The notes under the pieces were generated by a model, which was not told the DNA's origin, ran no database searches, and saw only the letters and a list, made by a program, of their open reading frames with translations. DNA of 64,000 nt. It comes from Saprospiraceae bacterium. GTDB taxonomy: Bacteria; Bacteroidota; Bacteroidia; Chitinophagales; Saprospiraceae. Numbering within the stretch: the stretch's first letter is position 1; each line of letters begins with the position of its first letter. The DNA lies in the NCBI GenBank assembly GCA_016715465.1, contig JADKAA010000029.1:496001-560000 (forward strand), in the 5' to 3' direction. The position numbers were made by a program, and so were the translations under genes. Below are positions 9,471-18,264 of the stretch, one piece after another.

Positions 9471-10497
9471 TTAATATTTTGTCCAGTTCTTTTTCCAGCT
9501 TCTTAATCTTCTCTGCAAGTTCAGGAAGTTTTTTGAAGTAAGCATAAGATTTTAAATAATGCCCATAATCCAGGGCCGGGTAACCATACAGCCTTGTGTT
9601 TTCTGCTTTTACAGAAGAGGAAAGTCCCGATTTCGCCTGAATCATGGTGCCATTGGCAATCTCAATGTGCCCGGCCAATCCTACCTGACCACCAATTATG
9701 CAATGCCGACCGATCTTGGCACTACCTGCAATGCCTGCCTGAGCGGCAATGACCGTGTCTTCTCCGATTTCAGCATTATGGGCAATTTGAATGAGGTTAT
9801 CCAATTTTACTCCCTTCCTTATGATGGTGCTGCCAATAGATGCCCTGTCAATTACCGTGTTACTGCCTATTTCGACATCATCCTCTACGATTACATTACC
9901 ATTTTGCGGAATCTTAAGGTAAGAACCATCTTCAGATTTGCTGAATCCAAAACCATCAGAACCTATTACGGTATTCGCATGTATGATGACGTTATTTCCT
10001 ATAACACAGTCATGATATATTTTTACCCCTGGATATATCTTTGTTCCACTTCCTATCTTTACTCCTTTGCCCAGATAAACCTGAGCAAAAATAATGGCAT
10101 CATCTCCAATTTCAACACCATCATAAATGACAGTGAAATGGTCAATGGACACGTTTTTGCCAACTGTCGCTTTATTGCTTACAAAAGCTGTCGTTGCAAT
10201 CCCTATTGGTAACTGCTCCTGCTGTTCGTAAAGTTGCAAAAGCGTGGATAAAGATTGATAAACGTCATCTACTTTGATTAAGGTGGCACTAATTTCCTTT
10301 TCGGGTTTAAATTCTTTAGAAACCACTACTGCAGAAGCTTGGGTGTGGTAAATGAATGCTTCATACTTAGGATTGGCCAAAAATGTAATTGTACCAGCCC
10401 CCCCCTCCTCTATCCTGGAAGGACCTGTGATGACAATGTCCGGGTTTCCAATTAATTCGCCCTGAAGTAACTGGCTAATCTGCGAAGTCGTATTCAT
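9457..10497 (-). CDS. lpxD: UDP-3-O-(3-hydroxyacyl)glucosamine N-acyltransferase
   Basis: A 346-residue acyltransferase, the third lipid A enzyme. An N-terminal uridine-binding domain (~residues 1-100) precedes hexapeptide repeats; the catalytic His lies in LIQIAHNAEIGED. A coiled C-terminal helix ends the protein. ATG 10497 is chosen (MNTTSQISQLLQG) because it matches the family N-terminus. The upstream in-frame extension to 10536 is occupied by a good promoter. It is the first gene of lpxD-lpxC/fabZ-lpxA-ABC ATPase. Confidence 0.93.
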   Translation of the reverse strand: MNTTSQISQLLQGELIGNPDIVITGPSRIEEGGAGTITFLANPKYEAFIYHTQASAVVVSKEFKPEKEISATLIKVDDVYQSLSTLLQLYEQQEQLPIGIATTAFVSNKATVGKNVSIDHFTVIYDGVEIGDDAIIFAQVYLGKGVKIGSGTKIYPGVKIYHDCVIGNNVIIHANTVIGSDGFGFSKSEDGSYLKIPQNGNVIVEDDVEIGSNTVIDRASIGSTIIRKGVKLDNLIQIAHNAEIGEDTVIAAQAGIAGSAKIGRHCIIGGQVGLAGHIEIANGTMIQAKSGLSSSVKAENTRLYGYPALDYGHYLKSYAYFKKLPELAEKIKKLEKELDKILNGNG

Positions 10498-10505
10498 TTG
10501 GAAAG

Positions 10506-10537
10506 CAAAAATAATATAATAAAAGAGATTTATCAAA
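10506..10537 (-). promoter_or_regulatory. Promoter of the lpx operon (TTTG-N20-TATTTTTG)
   Basis: On the minus strand TTTG (complement of 10534-10537) is followed after 20 bases by TATTTTTG (complement of 10506-10513), matching the Bacteroidota -33/-7 consensus. The -7 box ends 9 bases before the lpxD ATG, which decides that start and implies a nearly leaderless transcript. Confidence 0.65.
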
Positions 10538-10726
10538 AATGTTCACCCAAAGGGCATTGTTTCAAGTACAAAACAAGGCATATTATGGGCCAAAGGCATA
10601 CATAACTAAAGTCAGTCTCCAAAGTAGGTTCAATTTACCTGCCTAAATGATCCAATTTTAAGCTTTTCCTTATATCCCTTAATCACCGGATTTGCCTTAA
10701 ATATGCACTCAAATGGTGAAAATTGC

Positions 10727-10734
10727 TAATTTTG
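10727..10734 (+). promoter_or_regulatory. Probable -7 box for hemC (TAATTTTG)
   Basis: TAATTTTG matches TAnnTTTG, 16 bases before the hemC ATG. I do not find a TTTG at the expected distance upstream, so only the -7 element is supported. The region between this and the lpx promoter (about 190 bp) shows no gene. Confidence 0.45.
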
Positions 10735-10750
10735 CGCACAATAATCAAGG

Positions 10751-11656
10751 ATGGAGAATACAAAAGTGCGGATTGGGTCCAGGGGAAGTGAACTTGCCTT
10801 ATGGCAGGCAAATTACCTGCAGAGCCAGTTACTCCAAAAATGCGGACTGGAAGCTGAAATTATCATCATTCAGACCAAAGGAGACAAAATTACAGATCTG
10901 AGTTTTGATAAAATCGAAGGCAAAGGTTTTTTCACAAAGGAATTAGAGGATGCTCTGCTGCGGAATGAAATTGATGTGGCTGTGCATTCTATGAAAGACC
11001 TGCCAACTTCTTCTCCGGAAGGTTTAAGTCTGGCTGCCGTTTCATACCGGGAAGACGCCCGGGATTGTTTGCTGATTTCAAACGCGGCTTTCAGTCCTAT
11101 GGAGACTTTGAAAATTAAATCAAATGCAGTTATTGGTACCTCATCAGTAAGAAGAAAAAGTCAACTGTCTTTTCTGAAACCTGATTGCCGCATTGCTGAT
11201 CTTCGGGGAAATGTACCGACGCGCATCCGGAAACTTAGTGAAGGCAATTACGATGCCATCGTGTTGGCTAAAGCAGGATTGCTCAGATTGGCTTTGGATT
11301 TATCACACATTACTATGGTCGATCTTCACCCATCAGAATTTGTACCCGCACCGGCACAGGGAGTTCTAGCTTATCAATGCCGGACTGAGGATCTAGGTTT
11401 GAGAAAAAAACTGAGTAAAATCCACAACGCAGAAGTAGCTGAATGCACCAATGTGGAGCGTAAAGTGCTTCAGCTGATGGAAGGAGGCTGTCACATACCC
11501 CTTGGCGTATATTGTATAAAAGATGAGCTGGGCAACTTTCATGTGCACGCTTCCTATGCAGCAGACTTATCCAGTCCATTGATCAAGGTACGCAAGTCGC
11601 AATCCACTACGCATATGCTGGCCGAATCCATCGTTGAAGAACTTAAAACCCGTTAA
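10751..11656 (+). CDS. hemC: Hydroxymethylbilane synthase / porphobilinogen deaminase (EC 2.5.1.61)
   Basis: A 301-residue enzyme that polymerises four porphobilinogens to hydroxymethylbilane in heme synthesis. Conserved parts: RIGSRGSELALWQANYL at the start, FTKELEDALLRNEIDVAVHS, IGTSSVRRKSQL, LRGNVPTRIRKL, and Cys247 in MEGGCHIPLG, which holds the dipyrromethane cofactor. First gene of a three-gene run with an exonuclease-like protein (3 bases later) and hemD. Confidence 0.95.
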   Translation: MENTKVRIGSRGSELALWQANYLQSQLLQKCGLEAEIIIIQTKGDKITDLSFDKIEGKGFFTKELEDALLRNEIDVAVHSMKDLPTSSPEGLSLAAVSYREDARDCLLISNAAFSPMETLKIKSNAVIGTSSVRRKSQLSFLKPDCRIADLRGNVPTRIRKLSEGNYDAIVLAKAGLLRLALDLSHITMVDLHPSEFVPAPAQGVLAYQCRTEDLGLRKKLSKIHNAEVAECTNVERKVLQLMEGGCHIPLGVYCIKDELGNFHVHASYAADLSSPLIKVRKSQSTTHMLAESIVEELKTR

Positions 11657-11659
11657 GCC

Positions 11660-12247
11660 ATGTATCTGATTTACGACTGTTCTGCCATTGGCAACCCTTC
11701 AAGTTATAAGGCACCCTTTAGTGACACCTTTAACTGGCCCCGAATGATACATATATCCTGGATCCTGCTGGATAAGGACTTAAAACCTATGGGAGATTTT
11801 GACCGTATTGTAAAGCCTGAAGGATATGTCCTCACAGAAGATATTCAAAAAAAGGCAAAAATCGACCTGGAGGACATTGAAAAAAAAGCAGTACCACTGA
11901 CAGATATTTTGTTGGCATTTAATGAATCGGTTTCATCTTGTGAATACATTTTCTCCCACAACCTCAACTTTAATGAAAATGTATTGGCTGCAGAATACAT
12001 TCGCAAAGGCATAGATATTCGCATGTTCAAAAAAGAAAGATTTTGCCTGATGCACGAAGGCACCTATTTTGCCAAGGTTCCTTCCAAATCAGGTGGATAC
12101 AAATGGCCTACGCTTTCAGAACTGCATGCGGCCTGTTTCAATACTGCCTATACTCCGGCAAATAACGCCAGAGCAGACGTAATTGCCGCCACGCGTTGTT
12201 TCATCAAATTGATGAAAGGGAATAAACTGGAGGACCTTTTTGATTAA
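11660..12247 (+). CDS. Exonuclease-fold (DnaQ/RNase T-like) protein with degenerate active site
   Basis: A 195-residue protein with the DEDD exonuclease layout but missing key residues. Motif I, normally DxE, reads IYDCSAIG (Asp6 kept, Glu replaced by Ser8). Motif II reads SHNLNFNENVLAAE, with Asn where the FD aspartate is expected. Motif III reads NNARADVIAAT, with Asn in place of the catalytic His and the Asp kept. It is therefore probably a non-catalytic member or binds nucleic acid only. It lies 3 bases after hemC and 18 bases before hemD, so it is co-transcribed with heme genes, which gives no clear role. Fold call is moderate; inactivity is inference. Confidence 0.6.
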   Translation: MYLIYDCSAIGNPSSYKAPFSDTFNWPRMIHISWILLDKDLKPMGDFDRIVKPEGYVLTEDIQKKAKIDLEDIEKKAVPLTDILLAFNESVSSCEYIFSHNLNFNENVLAAEYIRKGIDIRMFKKERFCLMHEGTYFAKVPSKSGGYKWPTLSELHAACFNTAYTPANNARADVIAATRCFIKLMKGNKLEDLFD

Positions 12248-12265
12248 TCATCATCCAAAAAACAC

Positions 12266-12943
12266 TTGAAAATATTCATCACGAGGACACTAAGTCAAGA
12301 TTCTTTATTGAAAAGCCTGTTGCCACCGGGTCACCAGCTATTTGGTGAAAGTCTGATCAAAATCTCCACCCTGCCACTATTAACTATTCCCCGGAGTGAC
12401 TGGATCTTCTTCTACAGTAAAACAGGTATTGAGCGTTTTTTTTCTCAACTCCCTGATAATGAGATACATAACATTTCAAGTCGCAAATTTGGTGTAATGG
12501 GCAATGGGAGTGATACTTGTCTTATGAAGCACATCCATAAATCAGCAGATTTTATAGCCGGTGGCAATTTGGAGGAGTCAGTTGAAAGGTTTCACCAGGA
12601 AACGATTCAACAGGAGGTATTGTTTGTCAAGGCTAAAAATAGCAGATCTACTTTTGAACAGGAAGAAAATGTGTTGCATAAACCACTGGTCATTTATGAA
12701 AATAGTCCAAAATCATCGATCTCTCCCATCGAGGCGGATGTGGTCATTTTTACAAGCCCAATGAATGTAAAAGCTTTTTTCTCATCAAATGAACATGATT
12801 CAGGTACCACGTATATTGCCATTGGCAGCACTACGGCAGAGGCATTATCTGGCATCGACCCGGAAATAAAGTACATTCGAAGCAAAGGGCACAGTGAGCA
12901 GGATTTGGCGGATACCCTTACAGAATTATTTGCGCCCAATTGA
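12266..12943 (+). CDS. hemD: Uroporphyrinogen-III synthase (EC 4.2.1.75)
   Basis: A 225-residue HemD that cyclises hydroxymethylbilane with inversion of ring D. The family is poorly conserved, but the two-lobe pattern is clear: IFITRTL start, WIFFYSKTGIERFF, then VVIFTSPMNVKAFF and TYIAIGSTTAEAL, ending with a HSEQDLADTL helix. Position after hemC supports it. The start is a TTG at 12266 with no better ATG in frame. It ends 5 bases before the convergent exonuclease/GIY-YIG gene. Confidence 0.85.
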   Translation: MKIFITRTLSQDSLLKSLLPPGHQLFGESLIKISTLPLLTIPRSDWIFFYSKTGIERFFSQLPDNEIHNISSRKFGVMGNGSDTCLMKHIHKSADFIAGGNLEESVERFHQETIQQEVLFVKAKNSRSTFEQEENVLHKPLVIYENSPKSSISPIEADVVIFTSPMNVKAFFSSNEHDSGTTYIAIGSTTAEALSGIDPEIKYIRSKGHSEQDLADTLTELFAPN

Positions 12944-12948
12944 TTTAA

Positions 12949-14358
12949 TTAAATGGGTACTATTTTAAGTGACTTGCCACTTCGCATAAATTGCTGAATA
13001 ATGACATTTGCTTCCGGGGTGGAATATCGTGTTTCAATGCACTCTTTCATTTCCTCCACACCCAGATCCGCCTCCGTCTTTGCAATGAATCCATACCCTT
13101 TGTATGCTTTGTTCTCTACCAGGACGAGTCCTAATTCTTCCGGATTTCTTCCATCTGTTACCAGAATAAAATCCTGCTCAAACACACGGGTAAGCTGTTG
13201 AGCTGCCATTTCAGCCCTTTCATTGTATGCACTCGCTTCTTCCATGTTTCGGCAGGCTCCAAAACACTCTCCCAAGGCAAAATAGACACATCTCTTTTCA
13301 GTTTCAAAAGGCAGGCTTAACTTTTCTTCACAAAGTTGGTACTTCTCCCTGTGATGGGCCAACACCGATCGGGCAGCTGCCATACTGGAATGATATGAAA
13401 GTATTTTGCCCCTGATCGATTTTCCTGTTTCCTTTTGAATAGAAAAATTAAGATAGCCATCGGTATCTGTAGAGGAACAGATGGTATAATCATAATCCTT
13501 TTGCTTTTGAGCCCTGTTTATCTCCGGATTTAAAAGTTTAATTTCTTCACTTTCCAATAGTAATGCAATCAGTTCGGATCCAGTTTCGACAAAGTCCAGG
13601 TCATTGACCAGTCTCATCAGTTTTTCTGATTTCGCATTGATTTGACCAAAATGTTGGAGGACCCGGGACCGGATGTTTATACTTTTACCAACATAGATGA
13701 CCTTACCATATGCATCATAAAAGTAGTAAACTCCGGTAGTTTCGGGTAATTGCCTGATTCGTTCCATCGATATAGCCTCCGGCAGCTTTGTTTCTTTAAT
13801 TCCCCGCCTGATCAGGGCATCTGAAGCCTCATCCAGATAAGATTTGGCAGCGATCATACAAAATATTTTTGCGGTAGCCAAGGCGTCATCCATTGCCCGG
13901 TGCCTGGCACCTACTTCGATGTCAAAATGTCTGATCAGATTACCCAGGCTGTAAGAAGACAAGCCGGGAAAAGTCTTACGACTGAGTTTAACCGTGCAAA
14001 GTTGTTTTCTGGAATAAGTAAAACCCAGTCTGTCAAATTCATACTGAATAAAAGAATAGTCAAAATTTACATTGTGCGCCACAAATACCATCCCATCTGT
14101 TAGTAAAACGACCTCCTTTGCAATTTCATAAAACTTTGGCGCATCTGCAACCATATCATCCGTTATTCCGGTGATTCTGGTGATTTCGGGCGGTATAGAT
14201 CTTTCCGGATTGACCAATGAATTAAATTGATTTAAGATCCGGGATCCATCCGTGATCACAATACCTATTTCTGTAATGCGGTCACGTTTGGGCATGCCTC
14301 CGGTTGTTTCGATATCGACGATGGCATATCTGCGTTCTGGCTGCTTGCTATTGCTCAT
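12949..14358 (-). CDS. DnaQ-like 3'-5' exonuclease fused to a GIY-YIG (UvrC-like) nuclease
   Basis: A 469-residue two-nuclease fusion. Residues ~10-180 are a DEDDh exonuclease with intact motifs: VDIETTGG (Asp15, Glu17), FVAHNVNFDYSF, and HRAMDDALATA. Residues ~205-290 are a GIY-YIG domain: ETTGVYYFYDAYGKVIYVGKS, followed by RSRVLQHF with the catalytic Arg region. The C-terminal third resembles the linker of UvrC/Cho-like proteins, including a CVYFALGECFGACR cysteine motif. Related fusions are known in several phyla and are thought to act in DNA repair; the exact role is not established. Confidence 0.85.
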   Translation of the reverse strand: MSNSKQPERRYAIVDIETTGGMPKRDRITEIGIVITDGSRILNQFNSLVNPERSIPPEITRITGITDDMVADAPKFYEIAKEVVLLTDGMVFVAHNVNFDYSFIQYEFDRLGFTYSRKQLCTVKLSRKTFPGLSSYSLGNLIRHFDIEVGARHRAMDDALATAKIFCMIAAKSYLDEASDALIRRGIKETKLPEAISMERIRQLPETTGVYYFYDAYGKVIYVGKSINIRSRVLQHFGQINAKSEKLMRLVNDLDFVETGSELIALLLESEEIKLLNPEINRAQKQKDYDYTICSSTDTDGYLNFSIQKETGKSIRGKILSYHSSMAAARSVLAHHREKYQLCEEKLSLPFETEKRCVYFALGECFGACRNMEEASAYNERAEMAAQQLTRVFEQDFILVTDGRNPEELGLVLVENKAYKGYGFIAKTEADLGVEEMKECIETRYSTPEANVIIQQFMRSGKSLKIVPI

Positions 14359-14385
14359 GATTTACAAAAAAAAGGATGGTTGGTT

Positions 14386-14661
14386 TCAGGCACTTTTACT
14401 ACCACCGCGGCGATCGTATTTGATTTTCATAAACAGGATGCACAATGACATAATCAATGTGGCTGTATTGGCAAAAATGATGGGCCAGGATAACAAGATC
14501 AGTCCATAAATTAACCACAGGATCACCCCAGTGGAAAAAAAAGTAAACATGACCAGAGATACATCCCTGGCAGATTTTGTCTGATAAATTTTGTAAACCT
14601 GCGGAATAAATGATGACGTAGTGATGACAGCCGCTGAATATCCCAACAGTTCTAAATTCAT
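14386..14661 (-). CDS. SemiSWEET-type PQ-loop sugar transporter
   Basis: About 91 residues from ATG 14661 (MNLELLGYSAA); an alternative ATG at 14679 overlaps the pyrF end. Three transmembrane helices with the PQ motif in helix 1 (SSFIPQVYKIYQTKS) fit a SemiSWEET half-transporter, which works as a homodimer carrying sugars across the inner membrane. Downstream of pyrF on the same strand and probably co-transcribed. Confidence 0.8.
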   Translation of the reverse strand: MNLELLGYSAAVITTSSFIPQVYKIYQTKSARDVSLVMFTFFSTGVILWLIYGLILLSWPIIFANTATLIMSLCILFMKIKYDRRGGSKSA

Positions 14662-14668
14662 GGTGCTC

Positions 14669-15472
14669 TTATTTAACATAATTTGCCAATTCGGCTATGA
14701 AATTTGCACAGGCCTGCCGCGCAGCAACTCCATAATCTTCTCCCGATGATGCATACAGGATGTTTCTGCTGCTGTTGATCAGGAGACCTGTTTCACTGTT
14801 GGCCCCATTGCGACATATTTCCTGCAAGTCTCCTCCCTGGGCACCCACGCCAGGAACCAAAAAAAAGTGATCAGGTACCATCCTCCTTATATTGGATATA
14901 AGGCCTGGATGGGTAGCACCTACCACAAACATCATTTTATCTGCACTACCCCACTTCGCGCAGTTTGATATTACACATTCGTAAAGACGTCCTTTTTCGG
15001 TGTTTATCATTTCGAAATCCTGACTTCCCGGATTGGAGGTCAACCCCAAAACGATGACCCACTTGTTTTCGAAAGAAAGAAAAGGTTCGATGGAATCCCT
15101 GCCCATATAAGGCGCAACCGTGACTGCGTCAAAATCAAAATGTTCGAAAAATGCTTTTGCATACATAGCAGAGGTATTGCCTATATCCCCTCGCTTTGCA
15201 TCCGCTATTGTAAAAATGGATTTGGGAATCAAGGCTTTAACCCGCTCTAAGGTCTGCCATCCTTTTGATCCGAGACATTCAAAAAAGGCCAGATTGGGCT
15301 TATATGCCACTGCCATGTCTTGGGTCTGTTCGATTATTTCCCTGCAAAACTCATATACAGGATCATCGAAATCCATAAGGTGGACAGGCATTTTTGACAT
15401 ATCCGGATCAAGTCCCACACAAAGGAAACTTTTTTTAGTCCTGATCTGTAAAACGAGTTCCTCTTTGGTCAT
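14669..15472 (-). CDS. pyrF: Orotidine-5'-phosphate decarboxylase (EC 4.1.1.23)
   Basis: A 267-residue type-2 OMP decarboxylase, last step of UMP synthesis. It shows FLCVGLDPDMSKMP near the N-terminus and the catalytic Asp-Lys-Asp cluster in IADAKRGDIGNTS. VLGLTSNPGSQDF and VPGVGAQGGD bind phosphate. It starts 6 bases from the nfu gene stop on the same strand, so the two are probably in one operon with the SemiSWEET gene. Confidence 0.95.
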   Translation of the reverse strand: MTKEELVLQIRTKKSFLCVGLDPDMSKMPVHLMDFDDPVYEFCREIIEQTQDMAVAYKPNLAFFECLGSKGWQTLERVKALIPKSIFTIADAKRGDIGNTSAMYAKAFFEHFDFDAVTVAPYMGRDSIEPFLSFENKWVIVLGLTSNPGSQDFEMINTEKGRLYECVISNCAKWGSADKMMFVVGATHPGLISNIRRMVPDHFFLVPGVGAQGGDLQEICRNGANSETGLLINSSRNILYASSGEDYGVAARQACANFIAELANYVK

Positions 15473-15477
15473 GGGAA

Positions 15478-15738
15478 TTATTCAAAACTTATCACACCAT
15501 TTACAGCCTCAACGCCATTGATTTCAGGAACCCTGCTTCTGATGGCTTGTTCTACTCCAGCTTTCATAGTCATGGCCGACATGGAACAAAACTCACAATT
15601 GCCCAGCCATTTAATCCGAACAAAATTATCGGCTGTAATTTCTAAAAGCTCTATATTACCCCCGTCAACCGCCAGGTGAGGTCTAATATCCTCCAGGGCG
15701 TGATTTACCCGGGCAAACAGTTCTGAATTGGATTCCAT
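15478..15738 (-). CDS. NifU-like Fe-S cluster scaffold (Nfu domain)
   Basis: An 86-residue single Nfu domain with the cluster-binding pair Cys48 and Cys51 in NCEFCSMSAMTMKAGVE, and the family start RPHLAVDGGNIELLEI. Such short proteins carry a [4Fe-4S] cluster as homodimers and deliver it to target enzymes. It leads the run nfu-pyrF-SemiSWEET. The lone mrp gene (another Fe-S carrier) lies 4 kb away on the same strand. Confidence 0.9.
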   Translation of the reverse strand: MESNSELFARVNHALEDIRPHLAVDGGNIELLEITADNFVRIKWLGNCEFCSMSAMTMKAGVEQAIRSRVPEINGVEAVNGVISFE

Positions 15739-15790
15739 CTTAAATGATTAGTTAAACAAAGGTAACAAAAGAATTGACCAACGTTCAGCA

Positions 15791-17407
15791 TTATTGATGA
15801 GAATACACCATACTGGAAGCAATACCTCCAGGGCCACTTATGCTGATGATGTAGATTCCATGGGGTATTAAATTCGAATCAATAGTTAACATTTTAGACC
15901 CATACTCTGGTACGTCAATGGGGTTACGGTAATATATCTGCCCCAATAAATTGGAAATCATCACCGAATACCCGTTTTCATCTGGTGTAAGATACTCAAG
16001 GGTAAGAGTTCCTGCTTCTGACTTCAAAGAAATGATTTTCATTTCGCCTTTTGGGGAAGGAAGCAAGAGGGTGCCTTCACATGGAGCATCCATGAGAGCC
16101 AATGAAGCCTCTCCATTGAGGTAGCCTCCAAATCGTGTCTGCTTAATCAATGACTCACTTCGTGTAACACCATTGGCAATGGCATCTTTCACTGCCCTTG
16201 CCGCAGCCACCTTGTCTTCTGCAATAAGTGTGGCAAAGGAAGCACAGGGTACCGAAAACAGCAGGGCTATGGTGCCAGCTACCATAGGGGCAGAAGCCGA
16301 TGTCCCGGAAAACTCCTCCACATATGAATTATTTTTTCCAAGGGTCACCAGATCTTGCCCGGGTGCACCCATCGCTATATATTTTGGGCCAAAACCTGCC
16401 CTTAATACTTTTGTTCCTGTCTTGTCTATGTTTGTTGTACTAATGAAAAACTCTGAAGTACAGGTGGAAGGCATATCCCCAATAAGATCCACATTTACCG
16501 CCAAATTGTCCGTAGCCCCCACACTAAGAACCCCTTCGTTTCCCAGTAAATCGTACATGGCACACCATTGCTTATAGGGTTCTACATTGCCCCATGCCTC
16601 CGCAATGCCACCTGAATAATTTGTTACCAGAATGAATGCACCTTTTTCTCCTTTTGTGCTCAAATAAAGCCTTTTCAGTTTGAGGACATAGGCATAGGCT
16701 GATATAATTTCATCCAGATTATTCACCCCATAAATGGGCAACAGCTTTATTTTCCAATTTATACCAGACACACCTTTTGAATTATTTGAAAGGGCACCCA
16801 TAATGCCTAAAACGCCGGTGCCATGGCTCTCTGAAACGGGTGTGCCATTTTTTAAATCTACGTTGTATCCATAATAATCGTCCACATATCCATTTCCATC
16901 ATTGTCAATTTTGTCACCAGGTATTTCTCGGGTGTTGATGAAAATGTTATCCTTGAGGTCTTCATGGGTAATATCGACACCATCGTCTAATACGGCTATG
17001 ACAATTTCTTTTCCATCGTAAGTGGTTCCCCCTGTGGTAACTTCCCAAATTTTAGGAATTTTAGCAAACGCGAGTGCCCATTGGTCAGAAAAATATGTAT
17101 CGTTGGGTGAATCCCTCAACTGCAGGTATTCATTGTAAACAGCAAATTCAATTCCGGAAATTTTGGAAATTTGATCAAGTTCATCCAGGGTGATATCCCT
17201 GGAAAATACAATCTTATATAGTCCAAGATCCTCACTCAATAGCTCAGGGCTCAGTATCTGTGCATCAAGATTTCTTTGATATATTTGAATCTTTTCACTC
17301 AAATGGGCTGAGGACAGTCTGCTTTGTATAACCAGCTCATTTTCAATCTTCTGAGCATTTGAAACCCAAACCACAAAAATGGCTAAAACTGTGAGATATT
17401 TATTCAT
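15791..17407 (-). CDS. S8 serine peptidase with type IX secretion sorting domain
   Basis: About 538 residues from the ATG at 17407 (MNKYLTVLAIFVVWVSNAQ is a clean signal peptide). A further upstream in-frame ATG at 17443 overlaps a promoter box and is less likely. Catalytic residues in this numbering are Asp141 (VLDDGVDITHEDL), His195 (SHGTGVLGIMGA), Asn263 (TNYSGG) and Ser370 (GTSASAPMVAG). The last ~80 residues are a type IX secretion C-terminal domain: YSVMISNLLGQIYY, then LIPHGIYIISISG. The enzyme is predicted to cross the outer membrane by T9SS and act on the cell surface or outside. Confidence 0.9.
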   Translation of the reverse strand: MNKYLTVLAIFVVWVSNAQKIENELVIQSRLSSAHLSEKIQIYQRNLDAQILSPELLSEDLGLYKIVFSRDITLDELDQISKISGIEFAVYNEYLQLRDSPNDTYFSDQWALAFAKIPKIWEVTTGGTTYDGKEIVIAVLDDGVDITHEDLKDNIFINTREIPGDKIDNDGNGYVDDYYGYNVDLKNGTPVSESHGTGVLGIMGALSNNSKGVSGINWKIKLLPIYGVNNLDEIISAYAYVLKLKRLYLSTKGEKGAFILVTNYSGGIAEAWGNVEPYKQWCAMYDLLGNEGVLSVGATDNLAVNVDLIGDMPSTCTSEFFISTTNIDKTGTKVLRAGFGPKYIAMGAPGQDLVTLGKNNSYVEEFSGTSASAPMVAGTIALLFSVPCASFATLIAEDKVAAARAVKDAIANGVTRSESLIKQTRFGGYLNGEASLALMDAPCEGTLLLPSPKGEMKIISLKSEAGTLTLEYLTPDENGYSVMISNLLGQIYYRNPIDVPEYGSKMLTIDSNLIPHGIYIISISGPGGIASSMVYSHQ

Positions 17408-17440
17408 CATATTATTCAACATCACAATACATTGACTGTT

Positions 17441-17448
17441 CAAAATTA
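17441..17448 (-). promoter_or_regulatory. -7 box (TAATTTTG) for the T9SS peptidase
   Basis: The minus strand reads TAATTTTG, about 33 bases before the preferred ATG at 17407. No TTTG -33 box is found at the usual distance. It overlaps the most distal in-frame ATG, which argues against that start. Confidence 0.4.
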
Positions 17449-17513
17449 ACGATAATTTAGGATAAAAACGGAAAAGTCAGTCCAATTGTCTTTTTAGAGA
17501 ACAGAAGAAAGAA

Positions 17514-18260
17514 TTAATTTTGGTTAGACATTAGGTCTTTTACCCTTTCCAGATCAGCGGCAGTATCTACCCCAATGCTGAAATAATTACTCTTAATGCC
17601 GGTGATTGGAAAACCATTTTCTAACCACCTCAGCTGTTCCAGAGACTCTGCAAGCTCCAAATTGGACGGGGACAAAGCCGTAACTGCCAGCAAGCTTTCC
17701 CTGTCAAATCCATAAATGCCAACGTGCCTCCAATAGGAAGTGGATGAAATCCATTCTTTATATGCTTTATCGCGGAAGGCAGGAATTACTGACCTGCTGA
17801 AATACATAACTCGCTCATTTTTATCCATCACAAGCTTGACATTATTGTAATCAAAAAGTTCACTTTCCTGAGTGAGACTTTCATACAGGGTAGCTATGCC
17901 CTTGCCGCCGTTTTCAAAATAATTATATACCGAACCAATTACTTCCGGACTAGCCATCGGCTCATCTCCCTGCATATTGATAAACACAGAGTAATCCGTC
18001 AATTTTTTGGCAATTTCGCCCATCCTGTCGGTACCCGACTGATGACTTGCCATTGTCATCATGACTTCTGCACCAAATGATTCACATGCCTGTCTCACCA
18101 TTTCATCATCTGTGGCAATGACTATCCTTTGGACACCCCTTACCTTTTGAGCCCGCTCATAAACCCATTGCAACATTGGTTTGTCCTGTATGGGCAACAA
18201 GACTTTTCCAGGTAATCTGGAAGAAGCGTACCTTGCCGGTATGACTATGCAGGCCTTCAC
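17514..18260 (-). CDS. kdsB: 3-deoxy-manno-octulosonate cytidylyltransferase (EC 2.7.7.38)
   Basis: A 248-residue CMP-Kdo synthetase that activates Kdo for the lipopolysaccharide inner core. The N-terminus IPARYASSRLPGKVLLPI is the nucleotide-binding signature, followed by RIVIATDDEMV, the INMQGDEP motif that binds metal/CTP, and HVGIYGFDRESLL. Only 4 bases separate it from the LysM gene upstream on the same strand. Functionally linked to the lpx operon in the window. Confidence 0.95.
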   Translation of the reverse strand: MKACIVIPARYASSRLPGKVLLPIQDKPMLQWVYERAQKVRGVQRIVIATDDEMVRQACESFGAEVMMTMASHQSGTDRMGEIAKKLTDYSVFINMQGDEPMASPEVIGSVYNYFENGGKGIATLYESLTQESELFDYNNVKLVMDKNERVMYFSRSVIPAFRDKAYKEWISSTSYWRHVGIYGFDRESLLAVTALSPSNLELAESLEQLRWLENGFPITGIKSNYFSIGVDTAADLERVKDLMSNQN

Positions 18261-18264
18261 TGCA

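Noticed and set aside
10498..10536. Longer lpxD start 13 codons upstream
   Set aside because: The extension is hydrophobic, unlike LpxD, and is occupied by a well-spaced promoter.
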